A stretch of DNA of 64,000 nucleotides from Pseudomonas sp. GV071 (GCF_003050835.1 NZ_QAOJ01000004.1:62001-126000); one strand, 5' to 3'. Positions 16,930 through 32,688 are shown, counted from the first letter of the stretch. Translations and numbers: made by a program. The notes: generated from the letters alone by a model not told the origin.

Positions 16930-17975
16930 GAGTTGTCCGTCTGCCCTACCGGCAACAGCTCGACGATTTCACGCACCACAGCGGTGGCGAAGCATCCAGC
17001 CGGCAGGACGAATTCCAGTTGCAGAATGTCAGGCTCGGGATAATGCCACGTCAAACCCCCGATGGGGAGGCGCAGGATACGCCGTTCGTGAGCCATGCCC
17101 GCTGCGACCAGCCAGTCGCGCAATGCTGGCTCTTTTTCGCCGACCGATTGCTCAAGTTCATGGGCGCTACCCGCGGCCGGCGACGGCCCTTCGCCCCACA
17201 ACGGGCCGGTGGGGTGCAGGTCGAGAATCGCCAGGCGCGGATCACTGCACTCGGCTTCGCCAGCAGGGAAAAAGCTGCGGCTGTCGGTGAACGCCAGCAA
17301 GTCACCGACTTGCGCGCGCTGCCAACTGCCGTCTGCAACCCGTGCAGCCAACACCTGATTGAACAGGTAGCTGCGCGCCGCCGACAGCAAGCGCGAGCGC
17401 ACATTGCGCGCATCGGGCAGTTCCTGGCGACTGGCGAAATCCCGCGCCTGCACCACGTTGCCGCCCTGGTAGGCAAACCGCTGGGTACCAAAATAGTTGG
17501 GCACGCCGTGGGCTTTGATCTGCTCCAGGCGCGCGTCGAGCGCGGCGGTGTCGCCCTGCACCTGGGTCAGGCGCAGGGTAAAACCGTTGGCCGAGTGTGC
17601 GCCGCGTTGCAGCTTGCGTTTGTGCCGGGCGGTTTTGACGATGATCAGGCTATCGCTCTGCGCGGCAGTGAAATCCGGATCAGCCTTGCCCGGCAGGTGC
17701 AGGCTGAACCACTGGCGAGTCAGGGCCTGACGGTCCTTGAGGCCGGCATAGCTGATCATCCGCAGCGGCACTCCGGCAGCCTTGGCCAGACGGCGCGCAG
17801 CGTCTTCGGTATTCAGGCCGCGTTTTTCCACCCACAGCCACAGGTGCTCGCCTTCGCCGGCCAGGGGAATATCCAGCACTTCATCAACCTGGAAATCTTC
17901 GGCGGTGGCTTTCAGTACTGCGCGCCCGGCGGGTTCGCCGAAGGCCAGCGGGCCGAGCAATTCGAATTCGTTCAT
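16917..17975 (-). CDS. truD: tRNA pseudouridine(13) synthase TruD
   Basis: A 352-residue pseudouridine synthase that isomerises U13 in tRNA-Glu. The catalytic aspartate lies in the conserved [19 protein letters not shown] block at about residues 73-91, and [29 protein letters not shown] near the N-terminus is characteristic. The family's inserted TRUD domain is present mid-chain, with [15 protein letters not shown] before it. The ATG at 17973-17975 overlaps the ispF stop in an ATGA junction, and the 3' end overlaps surE. Confidence 0.95.
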   Translation of the reverse strand: MNEFELLGPLAFGEPAGRAVLKATAEDFQVDEVLDIPLAGEGEHLWLWVEKRGLNTEDAARRLAKAAGVPLRMISYAGLKDRQALTRQWFSLHLPGKADPDFTAAQSDSLIIVKTARHKRKLQRGAHSANGFTLRLTQVQGDTAALDARLEQIKAHGVPNYFGTQRFAYQGGNVVQARDFASRQELPDARNVRSRLLSAARSYLFNQVLAARVADGSWQRAQVGDLLAFTDSRSFFPAGEAECSDPRLAILDLHPTGPLWGEGPSPAAGSAHELEQSVGEKEPALRDWLVAAGMAHERRILRLPIGGLTWHYPEPDILQLEFVLPAGCFATAVVREIVELLPVGQTDNSCAF

Positions 17976-18445
17976 AACGCCACCACCAACGCGACCGCGT
18001 GTACCGCAATGCCTTCCTCACGACCGGTGAAACCGAGCTTTTCTTCGGTGGTGGCTTTGACGTTGACTTGGTCCAACTCGACGTCGAGGTCCGTGGCGAT
18101 GGCCGCGCGCATAGTCTCGATATGCGGCGCCATCTTCGGCGCCTGGGCGACGATGGTGGCGTCGACGTTGCCGACCTTCCAGCCCTTGGCCTTGACCAGG
18201 CTGACCACGTGGCGCAACAGCACGCGGCTGTCGGCGCCCTTGAAGGTGGGGTCGGTGTCGGGGAAGTGTTTACCGATATCGCCAAGCGCCACTGCGCCGA
18301 GCAACGCATCGCTCAAGGCATGCAACAGCACGTCGCCGTCGGAATGGGCGAGCAGGCCGAACTTGTGGGGAATCTGTACGCCACCGAGGGTGATGAAGGT
18401 GCCGTCGCAAAAGCGGTGAACATCGTAGCCGTGGCCGATACGCAT
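17972..18445 (-). CDS. ispF: 2-C-methyl-D-erythritol 2,4-cyclodiphosphate synthase
   Basis: A 157-residue trimeric zinc enzyme of the MEP isoprenoid pathway that cyclises CDP-ME-2-phosphate with release of CMP. The metal ligands are in [12 protein letters not shown] (Asp, His) and [27 protein letters not shown]; the C-terminal [19 protein letters not shown] binds the cytidine moiety. I place the start at 18443-18445, matching P. aeruginosa; another ATG four codons upstream at 18455-18457 is possible, and neither has a strong ribosome site. A terminator hairpin of the preceding fghA gene ends just upstream, so the promoter of the ispF-truD-surE-pcm cluster is not obvious. Confidence 0.94.
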   Translation of the reverse strand: MRIGHGYDVHRFCDGTFITLGGVQIPHKFGLLAHSDGDVLLHALSDALLGAVALGDIGKHFPDTDPTFKGADSRVLLRHVVSLVKAKGWKVGNVDATIVAQAPKMAPHIETMRAAIATDLDVELDQVNVKATTEEKLGFTGREEGIAVHAVALVVAL

Positions 18446-18458
18446 GGAGCTGCTCATG

Positions 18459-18487
18459 AAAAAATAAGGCCCTGAAAAGTCAGGGCC
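18459..18487 (-). terminator. Intrinsic terminator between fghA and ispF
   Basis: On the minus strand GGCCCTGA-CTTT-TCAGGGCC is followed by TTATTTTTTC. It should end the adhC-fghA transcript. The T-run finishes 13 bases before the ispF ATG at 18445 and directly abuts the alternative ATG at 18457. Confidence 0.75.
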
Positions 18488-18529
18488 AGATTCTAACCGC
18501 TTTGACGCCAGGGCGCCCTGCTCCAGCGC

Positions 18530-19375
18530 TCAGCTGCGCAACGCCGCCGCGTGATGACGCAGGTGGTCATCGATAAAACTGGCAATGAAGTAATAGCTGT
18601 GGTCATAGCCCGGCTGCATCCGCAGGGTCAGTGGATGACCCGCCGCTTTCGCCGCTGCTTCCAGTGCCTGGGGTTTCAGTTGGCCTTCGAGGAAGTCATC
18701 GCGATCGCCTTGGTCGACCAGCAGCGGCAGCTTTTCCGTGGCCTCGGCAATCAGCAAGCTGGCATCCCACTCGCGCCAGCGCGACCGATCGGCGCCCAGG
18801 TAGTTGCCCAGTGCCTTCTCGCCCCATGGGCAATTCAGCGGATTGCTGATCGGCGCAAAGGCCGACACCGACTGGTAGCGCCCCGGATTTTTTAACGCAC
18901 AGATCAACGCGCCGTGGCCGCCCATGGAGTGGCCGCTGATGCCACGTTTGGCTGACACCGGGAAGTTGGCCTCTATCAACGCCGGCAGCTCCTGCACCAC
19001 GTAGTCGTACATGCGGTAGTGCCGCGCCCAGGGTTCCTGGGTGGCGTTGACGTAGAAGCCGGCGCCCAGGCCGAAGTCGTAGGCGCCATTGGCATCATCC
19101 GGCACACCTTCACCGCGCGGACTGGTGTCCGGCGCGACGATGATCAGCCCCAATTCAGCGGCCAGGCGCTGGGCGCCGGCCTTCTGCATAAAGTTCTCGT
19201 CGCTGCAGGTCAGGCCGCTGAGCCAGTACAGCACCGGCAGCTTGACGCCCTGCTCGGCTTGCGGTGGCAGGTAGACGGCGAACACCATGTCGCAGTTGAG
19301 CGAGCTGGAGCGGTGGCGGTAACGCTTGTGCCAACCGCCGAAGGCTTTGTTGCTGGAAACGATTTCAAGGGTCAT
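18530..19375 (-). CDS. fghA: S-formylglutathione hydrolase
   Basis: A 281-residue alpha/beta-hydrolase that hydrolyses S-formylglutathione to formate and glutathione, the last step of glutathione-dependent formaldehyde removal. The nucleophile elbow GHSMGGHGA places the serine at about residue 150; the acid is in [12 protein letters not shown] and the histidine in GYDHSYYF. The [18 protein letters not shown] block is typical of the esterase D family. It starts 17 bases after the stop of adhC on the same strand, forming a two-gene operon, and is followed by a strong terminator. Confidence 0.97.
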   Translation of the reverse strand: MTLEIVSSNKAFGGWHKRYRHRSSSLNCDMVFAVYLPPQAEQGVKLPVLYWLSGLTCSDENFMQKAGAQRLAAELGLIIVAPDTSPRGEGVPDDANGAYDFGLGAGFYVNATQEPWARHYRMYDYVVQELPALIEANFPVSAKRGISGHSMGGHGALICALKNPGRYQSVSAFAPISNPLNCPWGEKALGNYLGADRSRWREWDASLLIAEATEKLPLLVDQGDRDDFLEGQLKPQALEAAAKAAGHPLTLRMQPGYDHSYYFIASFIDDHLRHHAAALRS

Positions 19376-19392
19376 GGGCAGGCCCGCCGTAA

Positions 19393-21512
<2,120 letters not shown>

Positions 21513-21527
21513 ACGAACACTGCACTC

Positions 21528-21591
21528 GTAGGAGCGGCTTCCGCCGCGATGCGATTGAGATCAAAAACATCGCGGCTGAAGCCGCTCCTAC
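21528..21591. repeat. REP doublet (inverted pair) between gfnR and ispD
   Basis: GTAGGAGCGGCTTCCGCCGC at 21528 onwards is matched in inverted orientation by GCGGCTGAAGCCGCTCCTAC ending at 21591, with a short AT-rich spacer. Each half is itself a small hairpin (GCGGCTT..GCCGC). This is the classic Pseudomonas REP sequence in a REPIN-like pair, placed between converging genes. A second copy, in the opposite arm order, is at 60591-60651. Confidence 0.9.
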
Positions 21592-21603
21592 AGAGAGCTC
21601 GAA

Positions 21604-22314
21604 TCAGCTTTTGTGCGCCCACCGCAGGCGCAGCCATTCGAGGTCTTCCGGCCGGGTAACCTTCAGATTATCCGCCCGTCCCTCAATCAACCGTGGCGCC
21701 TGCCCAGCCCATTCGATGGCCGAGGCTTCGTCGGTAATCTGCACACCGGAAACCAACGCATCCGCCAACACCCGGTGCAAGGTGCCAAGGCGAAACATCT
21801 GCGGCGTATAGGCTTGCCAAATCACTGAGCGGTCGACAGTTTCCTGCACGCGGCCATCGGCGCCGGCGCGTTTCAGGGTGTCGCGTGCCGGCACTGCCAG
21901 CAGCCCGCCGACCGCATCATTGGCCAATTCGGCCAGCAACAGATCGAGGTCGTAACGCGACAGATTGGGCCGCGCCGCATCGTGCACCAGCACCCAATCG
22001 TCTTCAGCCGCGCCGAGTTCAGCCAGACGGATCAGACCATTGAGCACCGAGTCGGCACGTTCGCAGCCGCCGTCAGCACGCTCGATGCGTTGGTTGCTGG
22101 CATAAGCCAGCGTCGGCCAGTAGGCGTCATCGACAGACAGGCAGACCACCAGCCCACGCAATTGCGGGTGGTCGAGAAAGCAGTCGAGGGTATGTTCGAG
22201 AATGGTTTTGCCGGCCAGTTGCAGGTACTGCTTGGGCCGGTCGGCGAGCATTCGGGCGCCGACGCCTGCGGCTGGGATCAAAGCCCAGAAGGCAGGCAAA
22301 ACGGGAGTCGTCAT
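21604..22314 (-). CDS. ispD: 2-C-methyl-D-erythritol 4-phosphate cytidylyltransferase
   Basis: A 236-residue MEP-pathway enzyme that joins CTP to methylerythritol phosphate to give CDP-methylerythritol. The nucleotide-binding loop is PAAGVGARMLADRPKQYL at about residues 13-30, with the catalytic Arg and Lys. The magnesium site is in WVLVHDAARPN, and the C-terminal VTRPEDLEWLRLR closes the domain. Its ATG overlaps the ftsB stop (ATGA at 22311-22314), as in many gamma-proteobacteria where ftsB-ispD are coupled. ispF lies some 3 kb further on in its own cluster. Confidence 0.96.
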   Translation of the reverse strand: MTTPVLPAFWALIPAAGVGARMLADRPKQYLQLAGKTILEHTLDCFLDHPQLRGLVVCLSVDDAYWPTLAYASNQRIERADGGCERADSVLNGLIRLAELGAAEDDWVLVHDAARPNLSRYDLDLLLAELANDAVGGLLAVPARDTLKRAGADGRVQETVDRSVIWQAYTPQMFRLGTLHRVLADALVSGVQITDEASAIEWAGQAPRLIEGRADNLKVTRPEDLEWLRLRWAHKS

Positions 22315-22589
22315 TCGTTCAACTGATAGAGGGTTTCGCCGTCTTTGACCATGCCCAGTTCATGACGGGCACGCTCTTCGACAGTTTCCATACCCTTCTT
22401 CAGCTCACTGACTTCCGCTTCAAGGATACGGTTACGTTCCAGCAGGTTTTCGTTTTCACCCTTCTGCTCGGCAATCTGCCGCTGCAAGTCGGTGACCTGC
22501 GCAAAGCTACCTTCGCCCACCCAAAGGCGGTACTGCAGGCCGGCCAGCACTAAGATCAGAACGACGAATAACCAGTAAGGGCTACGCAA
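22311..22589 (-). CDS. ftsB: Cell division protein FtsB
   Basis: A 92-residue bitopic membrane protein of the divisome. A short cytoplasmic start is followed by one membrane segment (WLFVVLILVLAGLQYRLWV, about residues 6-24) and a periplasmic coiled coil with leucine heptads (LQRQIAEQKGENENLLERNRILEAEVSELK), ending in the conserved ETVEERARHELGMVKDGETLYQL. It forms the FtsQBL complex that activates septal peptidoglycan synthesis. The only suitable start is TTG at 22587-22589, with a weak upstream GAGAA, so low translation is likely. It lies 58 bases downstream of the eno stop, after a terminator hairpin, and is coupled to ispD. Confidence 0.93.
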   Translation of the reverse strand: MRSPYWLFVVLILVLAGLQYRLWVGEGSFAQVTDLQRQIAEQKGENENLLERNRILEAEVSELKKGMETVEERARHELGMVKDGETLYQLNE

Positions 22590-22608
22590 AATCGGTTTTT
22601 CTCATATG

Positions 22609-22635
22609 AAAAGGGCACCTTCCGGTGCCCTTTTT
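22609..22635 (-). terminator. Intrinsic terminator after eno
   Basis: GGGCACC (22613-22619) pairs with GGTGCCC (22624-22630) around TTCC. On the minus strand it is followed by TTTT and lies 13 bases after the eno stop. It may attenuate rather than fully block transcription into ftsB-ispD, which has only about 20 bases left for a promoter. Confidence 0.7.
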
Positions 22636-22647
22636 ACCACCGGCAGC

Positions 22648-24003
<1,356 letters not shown>

Positions 24004-24082
24004 TCAAACCAGCCCGCTCGACGACTCTCTGACTCACGGGTCAGAGCTCGCCCGAGCGGCACTTTACCGAAAGTTGCTGCGC

Positions 24083-26742
<2,660 letters not shown>

Positions 26743-28056
26743 TCAGCTCAAACGTTGGTCATTCGTCGGCGCCTGCCACTGCAATAACCAGCGCACCTCA
26801 GCAGGGCCGCGGATTGCAGGCAGATTGGCGACCGCCAGAAGCTCATCAGCGCGGTACAACAACGGCAATCGACTGCGAACAAAAGCGGGAATCGCCTGCT
26901 CGTTGAGCAGGCGTTTGAGATCGCGGTGACCGCGGCCAGGGATATTCAGCACTTCACCGCCCTGGCGGTAGCGCACCTGTAATGGGCCTAGCGGCGGCTC
27001 GCCATGAATACGCAACTGACCGTTACCCGGCAGTTCCAGCGCCCGTTCCGGGCTTGCCCAGACCGGCGGCTGCGCCGTGGGCATCAGCCAGTCACCACTC
27101 AACCACCACAGTCGGCCACCCTCGCGATGCAGCTCACCTTGAGCCAGCCGCCACACAGGCTTGGCCTCAGGGCCGGCATCACGCAGATCATTCCAGCCAG
27201 CCCAATGCTCGCTGTCGGGCAGCAAGGTCAGCGGCGTCAGCCAATGGCGCAGGGCATTACGTTGGCGCTCCGGCGAGAGACCGAGCAGCGGCTGCAAAAC
27301 CAGCGAAGGCAAGCTCAGCCAGGCGAAGGGACTGGGCGTTTGCGCAAGCTTCAGGTCCAATTCGGCGAGCTCGTCCAGCAGGCCCTGCGCCTCACGCAAA
27401 TGCGCGGCACTGCGCGCCAGGGTTTGTGCAGCCTGCGGCCAATGCGCAGCGAACTGCGGGAATACCTGATGGCGCAAATGATTGCGGGCGTAGGCCGGGT
27501 CAGTATTGGAAGGGTCTTCCACCCAACTCAGGCCGTGCTCGTGGGCATAAGCCAGCAATTCAGTGCGCGAGCATTCCAGGAGCGGCCGCGCCACAGTGCC
27601 CCGCCCTAACGGACGGCTCACCGGAATGCCCGCCAGCCCGCGCACACCGGCACCTCGAAGCAAGCGAAACAGTATGGTCTCCGCCTGATCATCACGGTGC
27701 TGAGCGGTGAGCAGTACCTCGCCCTCCCCCAGCACCTGGGTAAATGCCTGATAACGCGCCTCGCGCGCCGCCCGCTCCAGACTGGCGCCCGGCACAACCT
27801 GCACATTGATAGTGCGCAGCGGCACACCCAGCCCAGCGCACAGCTGCTGGCAAACCGCCGGCCAGCCGTCAGCCGCAGCCTGCAGACCGTGATGGATATG
27901 AATAGCGTGGAGAGGTGGCAGGTGCTCGGTGTGCCCGAGACTAGCCAGAAGGTGCAGCAGAACGGTGGAGTCCAATCCGCCGGACAAGGCGATATGCCAA
28001 GCCGGCGCTGTGCGCCAGGGTGCCAGGCCAGCTAGCAACCTGGCGTGAAGGCTCAC
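26743..28056 (-). CDS. tilS: tRNA(Ile)-lysidine synthase
   Basis: A 437-residue N-type ATP pyrophosphatase that converts C34 of the AUA-reading tRNA-Ile to lysidine, changing codon and amino-acid identity; essential in most bacteria. The PP-loop SGGLDS is at residues 25-30, and LTAQHRDDQAETILFRLLRGAG and PLLECSRTELLAYAHEHGLSWVEDPSN follow. The substrate-binding and C-terminal domains end near GHRDLKRLLNEQAIPAFVRSRLPLLY. The start is GTG at 28054-28056, directly after the accA TGA stop, implying coupled translation with little ribosome site of its own. Gene order accA-tilS is as in P. aeruginosa. Confidence 0.94.
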   Translation of the reverse strand: MSLHARLLAGLAPWRTAPAWHIALSGGLDSTVLLHLLASLGHTEHLPPLHAIHIHHGLQAAADGWPAVCQQLCAGLGVPLRTINVQVVPGASLERAAREARYQAFTQVLGEGEVLLTAQHRDDQAETILFRLLRGAGVRGLAGIPVSRPLGRGTVARPLLECSRTELLAYAHEHGLSWVEDPSNTDPAYARNHLRHQVFPQFAAHWPQAAQTLARSAAHLREAQGLLDELAELDLKLAQTPSPFAWLSLPSLVLQPLLGLSPERQRNALRHWLTPLTLLPDSEHWAGWNDLRDAGPEAKPVWRLAQGELHREGGRLWWLSGDWLMPTAQPPVWASPERALELPGNGQLRIHGEPPLGPLQVRYRQGGEVLNIPGRGHRDLKRLLNEQAIPAFVRSRLPLLYRADELLAVANLPAIRGPAEVRWLLQWQAPTNDQRLS

Positions 28057-29007
28057 TCAGGCGACGCCGTAGCTCATCAGACGCTCGTAACGACGGGCCA
28101 GCAGCGCGTCGGTATCGAATTTCTGCAGAGACTTCAGCTGCTCGCCGAGGGCGGCACGAATCGATTCGGCTGCCACGGCCGGGGCCGAATGCGCGCCACC
28201 CAGTGGCTCGTCGATAACCTTGTCGACAATGCCCAAACCCTTCAGACGCTCAGCCGTGATGCCCATGGCTTCGGCAGCTTCCGGCGCTTTCTCGGCGGTT
28301 TTCCACAGGATGGAAGCGCAGCCTTCCGGCGAGATCACCGCGTAGGTGGAGTACTGCAGCATGTTCAGTTGGTCGCAAACGCCAATGGCCAATGCGCCGC
28401 CGGAACCACCTTCACCAATAACGGTGGCAATGATCGGGGTTTTCAGCCGCGCCATCACGCGCAGGTTCCAGGCAATCGCTTCGCTCTGGCCACGCTCTTC
28501 AGCGTCGATGCCCGGGTAGGCACCGGGGGTGTCGATAAAGGTCAGGATCGGCATCTTGAAGCGCTCAGCCATTTCCATCAGACGACAAGCTTTGCGGTAG
28601 CCCTCAGGGCGCGGCATGCCGAAGTTGCGGCGAACCTTCTCGCGCACTTCGCGGCCTTTCTGGTGACCGATCACCATCACCGGTTGATCGTTCAGACGGG
28701 CAACGCCACCAACGATAGCCGGGTCGTCGGAGAAGTGACGGTCGCCGTGCAGTTCGTCGAACTCGGTGAAGATGTGTTCGATGTAATCGAGGGTGTAGGG
28801 CCGGCGCGGGTGGCGGGCCAGCTTGGCGATCTGCCAACTGGTGAGGCTACCGAAGATGCTCGCGGTCAGGGTGTTGCTCTTGTCTTGCAGACGGGCAATT
28901 TCATCACTGATGTTCAGCGAATTGTCGTTACCGACCAGGCGCAGCTCTTCGATCTTGGCTTGCAGATCGGCAATCGGCTGTTCGAAATCGAGAAAGTTCG
29001 GGTTCAT
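28057..29007 (-). CDS. accA: Acetyl-CoA carboxylase carboxyltransferase subunit alpha
   Basis: A 316-residue subunit of the carboxyltransferase that moves CO2 from biotin-BCCP to acetyl-CoA, making malonyl-CoA for fatty-acid synthesis. Typical blocks are [22 protein letters not shown] at the start, [30 protein letters not shown], the oxyanion-hole region [22 protein letters not shown] and [15 protein letters not shown] chose the ATG at 29005-29007, with GGA upstream, over one two codons earlier. The partner subunit accD is not in the window. It lies 137 bases after dnaE, beyond the dnaE terminator, and abuts tilS. Confidence 0.97.
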   Translation of the reverse strand: MNPNFLDFEQPIADLQAKIEELRLVGNDNSLNISDEIARLQDKSNTLTASIFGSLTSWQIAKLARHPRRPYTLDYIEHIFTEFDELHGDRHFSDDPAIVGGVARLNDQPVMVIGHQKGREVREKVRRNFGMPRPEGYRKACRLMEMAERFKMPILTFIDTPGAYPGIDAEERGQSEAIAWNLRVMARLKTPIIATVIGEGGSGGALAIGVCDQLNMLQYSTYAVISPEGCASILWKTAEKAPEAAEAMGITAERLKGLGIVDKVIDEPLGGAHSAPAVAAESIRAALGEQLKSLQKFDTDALLARRYERLMSYGVA

Positions 29008-29096
29008 AGTCATCCGTCTTGCGCCGAGGCCGTGGCCTGGCGGCTTAGTCCGTTGAGCGCCTTACCTTACGGGAACAGGCGCAGTCAGGTCGAGAG

Positions 29097-29137
29097 TAAA
29101 AACCGTGCGGCGAGCAGGGATTGCCCCGCTCGGCACG
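29097..29137 (-). terminator. Intrinsic terminator of dnaE
   Basis: On the minus strand CGTGC and GAGC arms pair with GCTC and GCACG around GGGGCAATCCC, followed by GTTTTTA, just after the dnaE stop. The stem has small mismatches but a good T-run. Confidence 0.6.
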
Positions 29138-29144
29138 CCAAAAA

Positions 29145-32100
29145 CTAGCGATAGTGCAAAAAGACGTTGTCGCGCCCGAACTGGTCACGCAATGTTTGAA
29201 TCAATCCATCAGCCGGGTCGATTCGCCAGCCTTCGCCGAACTGCAACAAGGCCTTGGCTTCGCTGCCGGTGTAGTCGAGGGTGATTGGGCAACCGCCGCG
29301 GTGCTTTTTGCACAATTCCGCCAGCCAGCGCAGGCGATCGCCCTTCAGCGCATCGCTCTTGACCCGCACCCGCAGGCTTTCCGCCAGGCCGGTACGTGCA
29401 TCTTCCAGGCTCATCACGCGCTTGGCACGCAGGCGCAGGCCGCCGGAGAAATCGTCGTTACTCACTTCGCCTTCGACCACCACCAGGGCATCGGTCTGCA
29501 ACAGCGCCTGCGCCGAGTTGAAGGCATCGGCAAACAAGGAGGCTTCGATACGGCCCGAGCGATCGTCGAGGGTGATGAAACCCATCTTGTCGCCCTTCTT
29601 GTTCTTCATTACCCGCAGGTTGACGATCAGACCGGCGATGGTCTGGCTGTCGCGCGCCGGCTTCAAGTCGATGATGCGCTGACGGGCGAAGCGGCGAATC
29701 TCGCCTTCGTACTCGTCGATCGGGTGACCGGTGAGGTACAGGCCCAGGGTTTCCTTCTCGCCGCGCAGACGCTCTTTGAGCGACAGCTCTTTGGCCTTCT
29801 TGTGCTTGGCATAGACGTCGGCGGTTTCATCAGCAAACACTCCGCCAAACAGGTCGGCGTGGCCGCTGTCGTGGCTGCGGGCGGTCTGCTCGGCGGCCTG
29901 AATCGCTTCCTCCATCGAGGCCAGCAGCACCGCGCGGTTGCGGTCGATGTTGGCCTGGTAGGCTTTGATTTCGTCGTGGAAGTACGGGCCCAGACGGTCC
30001 AGCGCACCGCTGCGAATCAAGGCATCGGTGGTGCGCTTGTTGATGCGTTTGAGGTCGACGCGCGCGCAGAAATCGAACAGGTCCTTGAACGGCCCGGCCT
30101 GACGCGACTCGACGATGGCCTCCACCGGCCCCTCGCCCACACCCTTGATCGCGCCCAGACCGTAAACAATCCGGCCGTCGTCGTTAACCGTGAACTTGAA
30201 CTCCGAGGTATTCACGTCCGGCGCGTCGAGGCGCAGCTTCATGCTGCGGCACTCTTCGATCAGGGTCACGACCTTGTCGGTGTTGTGCATATCCGCCGAC
30301 AGTACCGCGGCCATGAAGGGCGAGGGGTAGTGGGCTTTCAGCCAGGCCGTCTGGTACGACACCAAGCCGTAGGCGGCGGAGTGGGATTTGTTGAAGCCAT
30401 AACCGGCGAATTTTTCCACCAGGTCGAAAATGTTACCGGCCAGGTCCGGGTCGATGTTGTTCTTGCTGCAACCCTCAATAAAACCGCCGCGTTGCTTGGC
30501 CATTTCCTCGGGCTTTTTCTTACCCATGGCACGACGGAGCATGTCCGCCTCTCCGAGGGTGTAGCCGGCCATGACCTGGGCGATCTGCATCACCTGTTCC
30601 TGGTACAGGATGATGCCGTAGGTCGGCAGCAGCACCGGCTTCAGGCCGTCGTACTGGTAGTCAGAGTGCGGGTAGGCGAGCTCAGCGCGACCGTGTTTAC
30701 GGTTGATGAAGTCGTCCACCATGCCCGATTGCAGTGGTCCCGGACGGAACAGGGCCACCAGGGCGATCAGGTCTTCCAGGCAGTCGGGCTTGAGCTTTTT
30801 GATCAGCTCTTTCATGCCGCGCGATTCAAGTTGGAATACCGCGGTGGTTTCAGCTTTCTGCAGCAGCGCGTAGGTCGGCTTGTCGTCCAGCGGAATGAAG
30901 TCGATGTTCAGCGGAGCTTCGCCGACCTTGGCCTTCTCGCGGTTGATGGTCTTAAGCGCCCAGTCGATGATCGTCAGGGTACGCAGACCGAGGAAGTCGA
31001 ACTTCACCAGGCCGGCGGCTTCCACGTCGTCTTTGTCGAACTGGGTTACCAGGCCGCCGCCCTCGTCGTCGCAATAAATGGCGGCGAAGTCAGTGAGCTT
31101 GGTCGGTGCGATCACCACACCACCGGCGTGTTTGCCGACGTTACGGGTCACGCCTTCAAGCTTCTTGGCCATCTCCCAGATTTCAGCGGCTTCCTCATCG
31201 ACCTTGAGGAAGTCGCGCAGGATCTCTTCCTGCTCGTAGGCTTTCTCCAGGGTCATGCCGACTTCAAACGGGATCATCTTCGACAGACGGTCCGCCAGGC
31301 CATAAGATTTGCCCTGCACCCGCGCCACGTCACGCACCACCGCCTTGGCGGCCATGGTCCCGAAGGTGATGATCTGGCTCACCGCGTTACGGCCGTATGC
31401 CTGGGCCACGTACTCGATCACCCGGTCGCGGCCGTCCATGCAGAAGTCGATATCGAAGTCGGGCATCGATACCCGTTCCGGGTTAAGGAAGCGTTCGAAC
31501 AGCAGGTCGTACTGCAGCGGATCGAGGTCGGTGATCTTCTGTACATAAGCCACCAGGGAACCAGCACCTGACCCCCGGCCAGGACCGACGGGAATGCCGT
31601 TGCGCTTGGCCCACTGGATGAAGTCCATCACGATCAGGAAGTAACCGGGGAAGCCCATCTGGATGATGATATCCAGCTCGAAATTCAGGCGGTCGACATA
31701 GACCTGGCGCTTCTCTTCATAGTTGGGCGTGGTCTCTTTTGGCCACAGCACCGCCAGGCGTTCCTCCAGACCCTCGAAGGAGATCTTGCGGAAGAACTCG
31801 TCCATGGTCATGCCGTCCGGCACCGGGAAGTTGGGCAGGAAGCTCTTGCCCAACAAAATCTCGATGTTGCAGCGCTTGGCGATTTCGACGGTATTTTCCA
31901 GCGCCTCGGGAATGTCGCTGAACAACTCCCACATTTCTTCCGGCGACTTCAGGTACTGCTGATCGCTGTAGGTGCGGGCGCGGCGCGGGTCGTCGAGGGC
32001 ACGGCCTTCACCGATGCACACTCGGGTTTCGTGGGCTTCGAAGTCGCTTTGCTTGATAAAGCGCACATCGTTGGTGGCCACCAGCATGGCGTCGCAGCGG

Positions 32101-32666
32101 CCAGCCAGGTCGACCGCCAGGTGCAGGTATTCTTCGTCGTGAACGCGGCTGGTGCGTTGCAGCTCCAGGTAGAAGCGGTCGGGGAATACGTCCTGCCACT
32201 CGCGCAGCGAAGCTTCGGCTTCCTGGGTATTGCCGGCCAGCAGAGCCAAGCCGATCTCACCCTCTTTGGCACCGGACAGGGCAATCAAGCCTTCGGACGC
32301 CTCCTTGACCCACTCGCGCTCGATGATCACTTCGCCATTGCGCTGGCCTTCGGTGAAGCCGCGCGAGATCAACTCGGTGAGGTTTCGATAGCCTTTGGCG
32401 TTCATCACCAGCAGGGTGATACGGCTCAGCGGACCGTCTTCGTCCTTGCTGGCGAGCATCAGATCGGCGCCGCAGATCGGTTTGATCCCGGCGCCCATGG
32501 CGGCTTTGTAGAACTTCACCAGCGAGCACAGGTTGCGCTGATCGGTAACCGCCACGGCGGGCATACCGGCGCCGGCGGCGGCCTTGACCAGCGGTTTGAC
32601 CCGCACCAGACCGTCAACCAGGGAGAACTCGGTATGCAAACGCAGATGAACAAAGGTGGCCGGCAT
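29145..32666 (-). CDS. dnaE: DNA polymerase III subunit alpha
   Basis: The 1173-residue replicative polymerase. It begins with the PHP domain (FVHLRLHTEFSLVDGLVRV), followed by the C-family palm with the catalytic aspartates in PDFDIDFCMDGR around residue 400 and a third in the FDFLGLRTLTIID region. The fingers and HhH DNA-binding domain follow (GYTLGEADMLRRAMGKKK, and later GLGAIKGVGEGPVEAI), then an OB fold near TIAGLIVNLRVMKNKKGDKMGFITLDD. It lies downstream of rnhB and the lpx cluster, as in E. coli, but separated here by a strong hairpin terminator at 32689-32717. Confidence 0.98.
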   Translation of the reverse strand: MPATFVHLRLHTEFSLVDGLVRVKPLVKAAAGAGMPAVAVTDQRNLCSLVKFYKAAMGAGIKPICGADLMLASKDEDGPLSRITLLVMNAKGYRNLTELISRGFTEGQRNGEVIIEREWVKEASEGLIALSGAKEGEIGLALLAGNTQEAEASLREWQDVFPDRFYLELQRTSRVHDEEYLHLAVDLAGRCDAMLVATNDVRFIKQSDFEAHETRVCIGEGRALDDPRRARTYSDQQYLKSPEEMWELFSDIPEALENTVEIAKRCNIEILLGKSFLPNFPVPDGMTMDEFFRKISFEGLEERLAVLWPKETTPNYEEKRQVYVDRLNFELDIIIQMGFPGYFLIVMDFIQWAKRNGIPVGPGRGSGAGSLVAYVQKITDLDPLQYDLLFERFLNPERVSMPDFDIDFCMDGRDRVIEYVAQAYGRNAVSQIITFGTMAAKAVVRDVARVQGKSYGLADRLSKMIPFEVGMTLEKAYEQEEILRDFLKVDEEAAEIWEMAKKLEGVTRNVGKHAGGVVIAPTKLTDFAAIYCDDEGGGLVTQFDKDDVEAAGLVKFDFLGLRTLTIIDWALKTINREKAKVGEAPLNIDFIPLDDKPTYALLQKAETTAVFQLESRGMKELIKKLKPDCLEDLIALVALFRPGPLQSGMVDDFINRKHGRAELAYPHSDYQYDGLKPVLLPTYGIILYQEQVMQIAQVMAGYTLGEADMLRRAMGKKKPEEMAKQRGGFIEGCSKNNIDPDLAGNIFDLVEKFAGYGFNKSHSAAYGLVSYQTAWLKAHYPSPFMAAVLSADMHNTDKVVTLIEECRSMKLRLDAPDVNTSEFKFTVNDDGRIVYGLGAIKGVGEGPVEAIVESRQAGPFKDLFDFCARVDLKRINKRTTDALIRSGALDRLGPYFHDEIKAYQANIDRNRAVLLASMEEAIQAAEQTARSHDSGHADLFGGVFADETADVYAKHKKAKELSLKERLRGEKETLGLYLTGHPIDEYEGEIRRFARQRIIDLKPARDSQTIAGLIVNLRVMKNKKGDKMGFITLDDRSGRIEASLFADAFNSAQALLQTDALVVVEGEVSNDDFSGGLRLRAKRVMSLEDARTGLAESLRVRVKSDALKGDRLRWLAELCKKHRGGCPITLDYTGSEAKALLQFGEGWRIDPADGLIQTLRDQFGRDNVFLHYR

Positions 32667-32688
32667 GCTGATCCTATAAAGCGCAAAA

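Noticed and set aside
29121..31571. Very long open frame opposite dnaE (816 codons), and similar ones opposite bamA and the glucan synthase
   Set aside because: They mirror highly biased GC-rich codons of strong genes on the other strand and have His/Gln/Val-rich, low-sense composition; they are antisense shadows.
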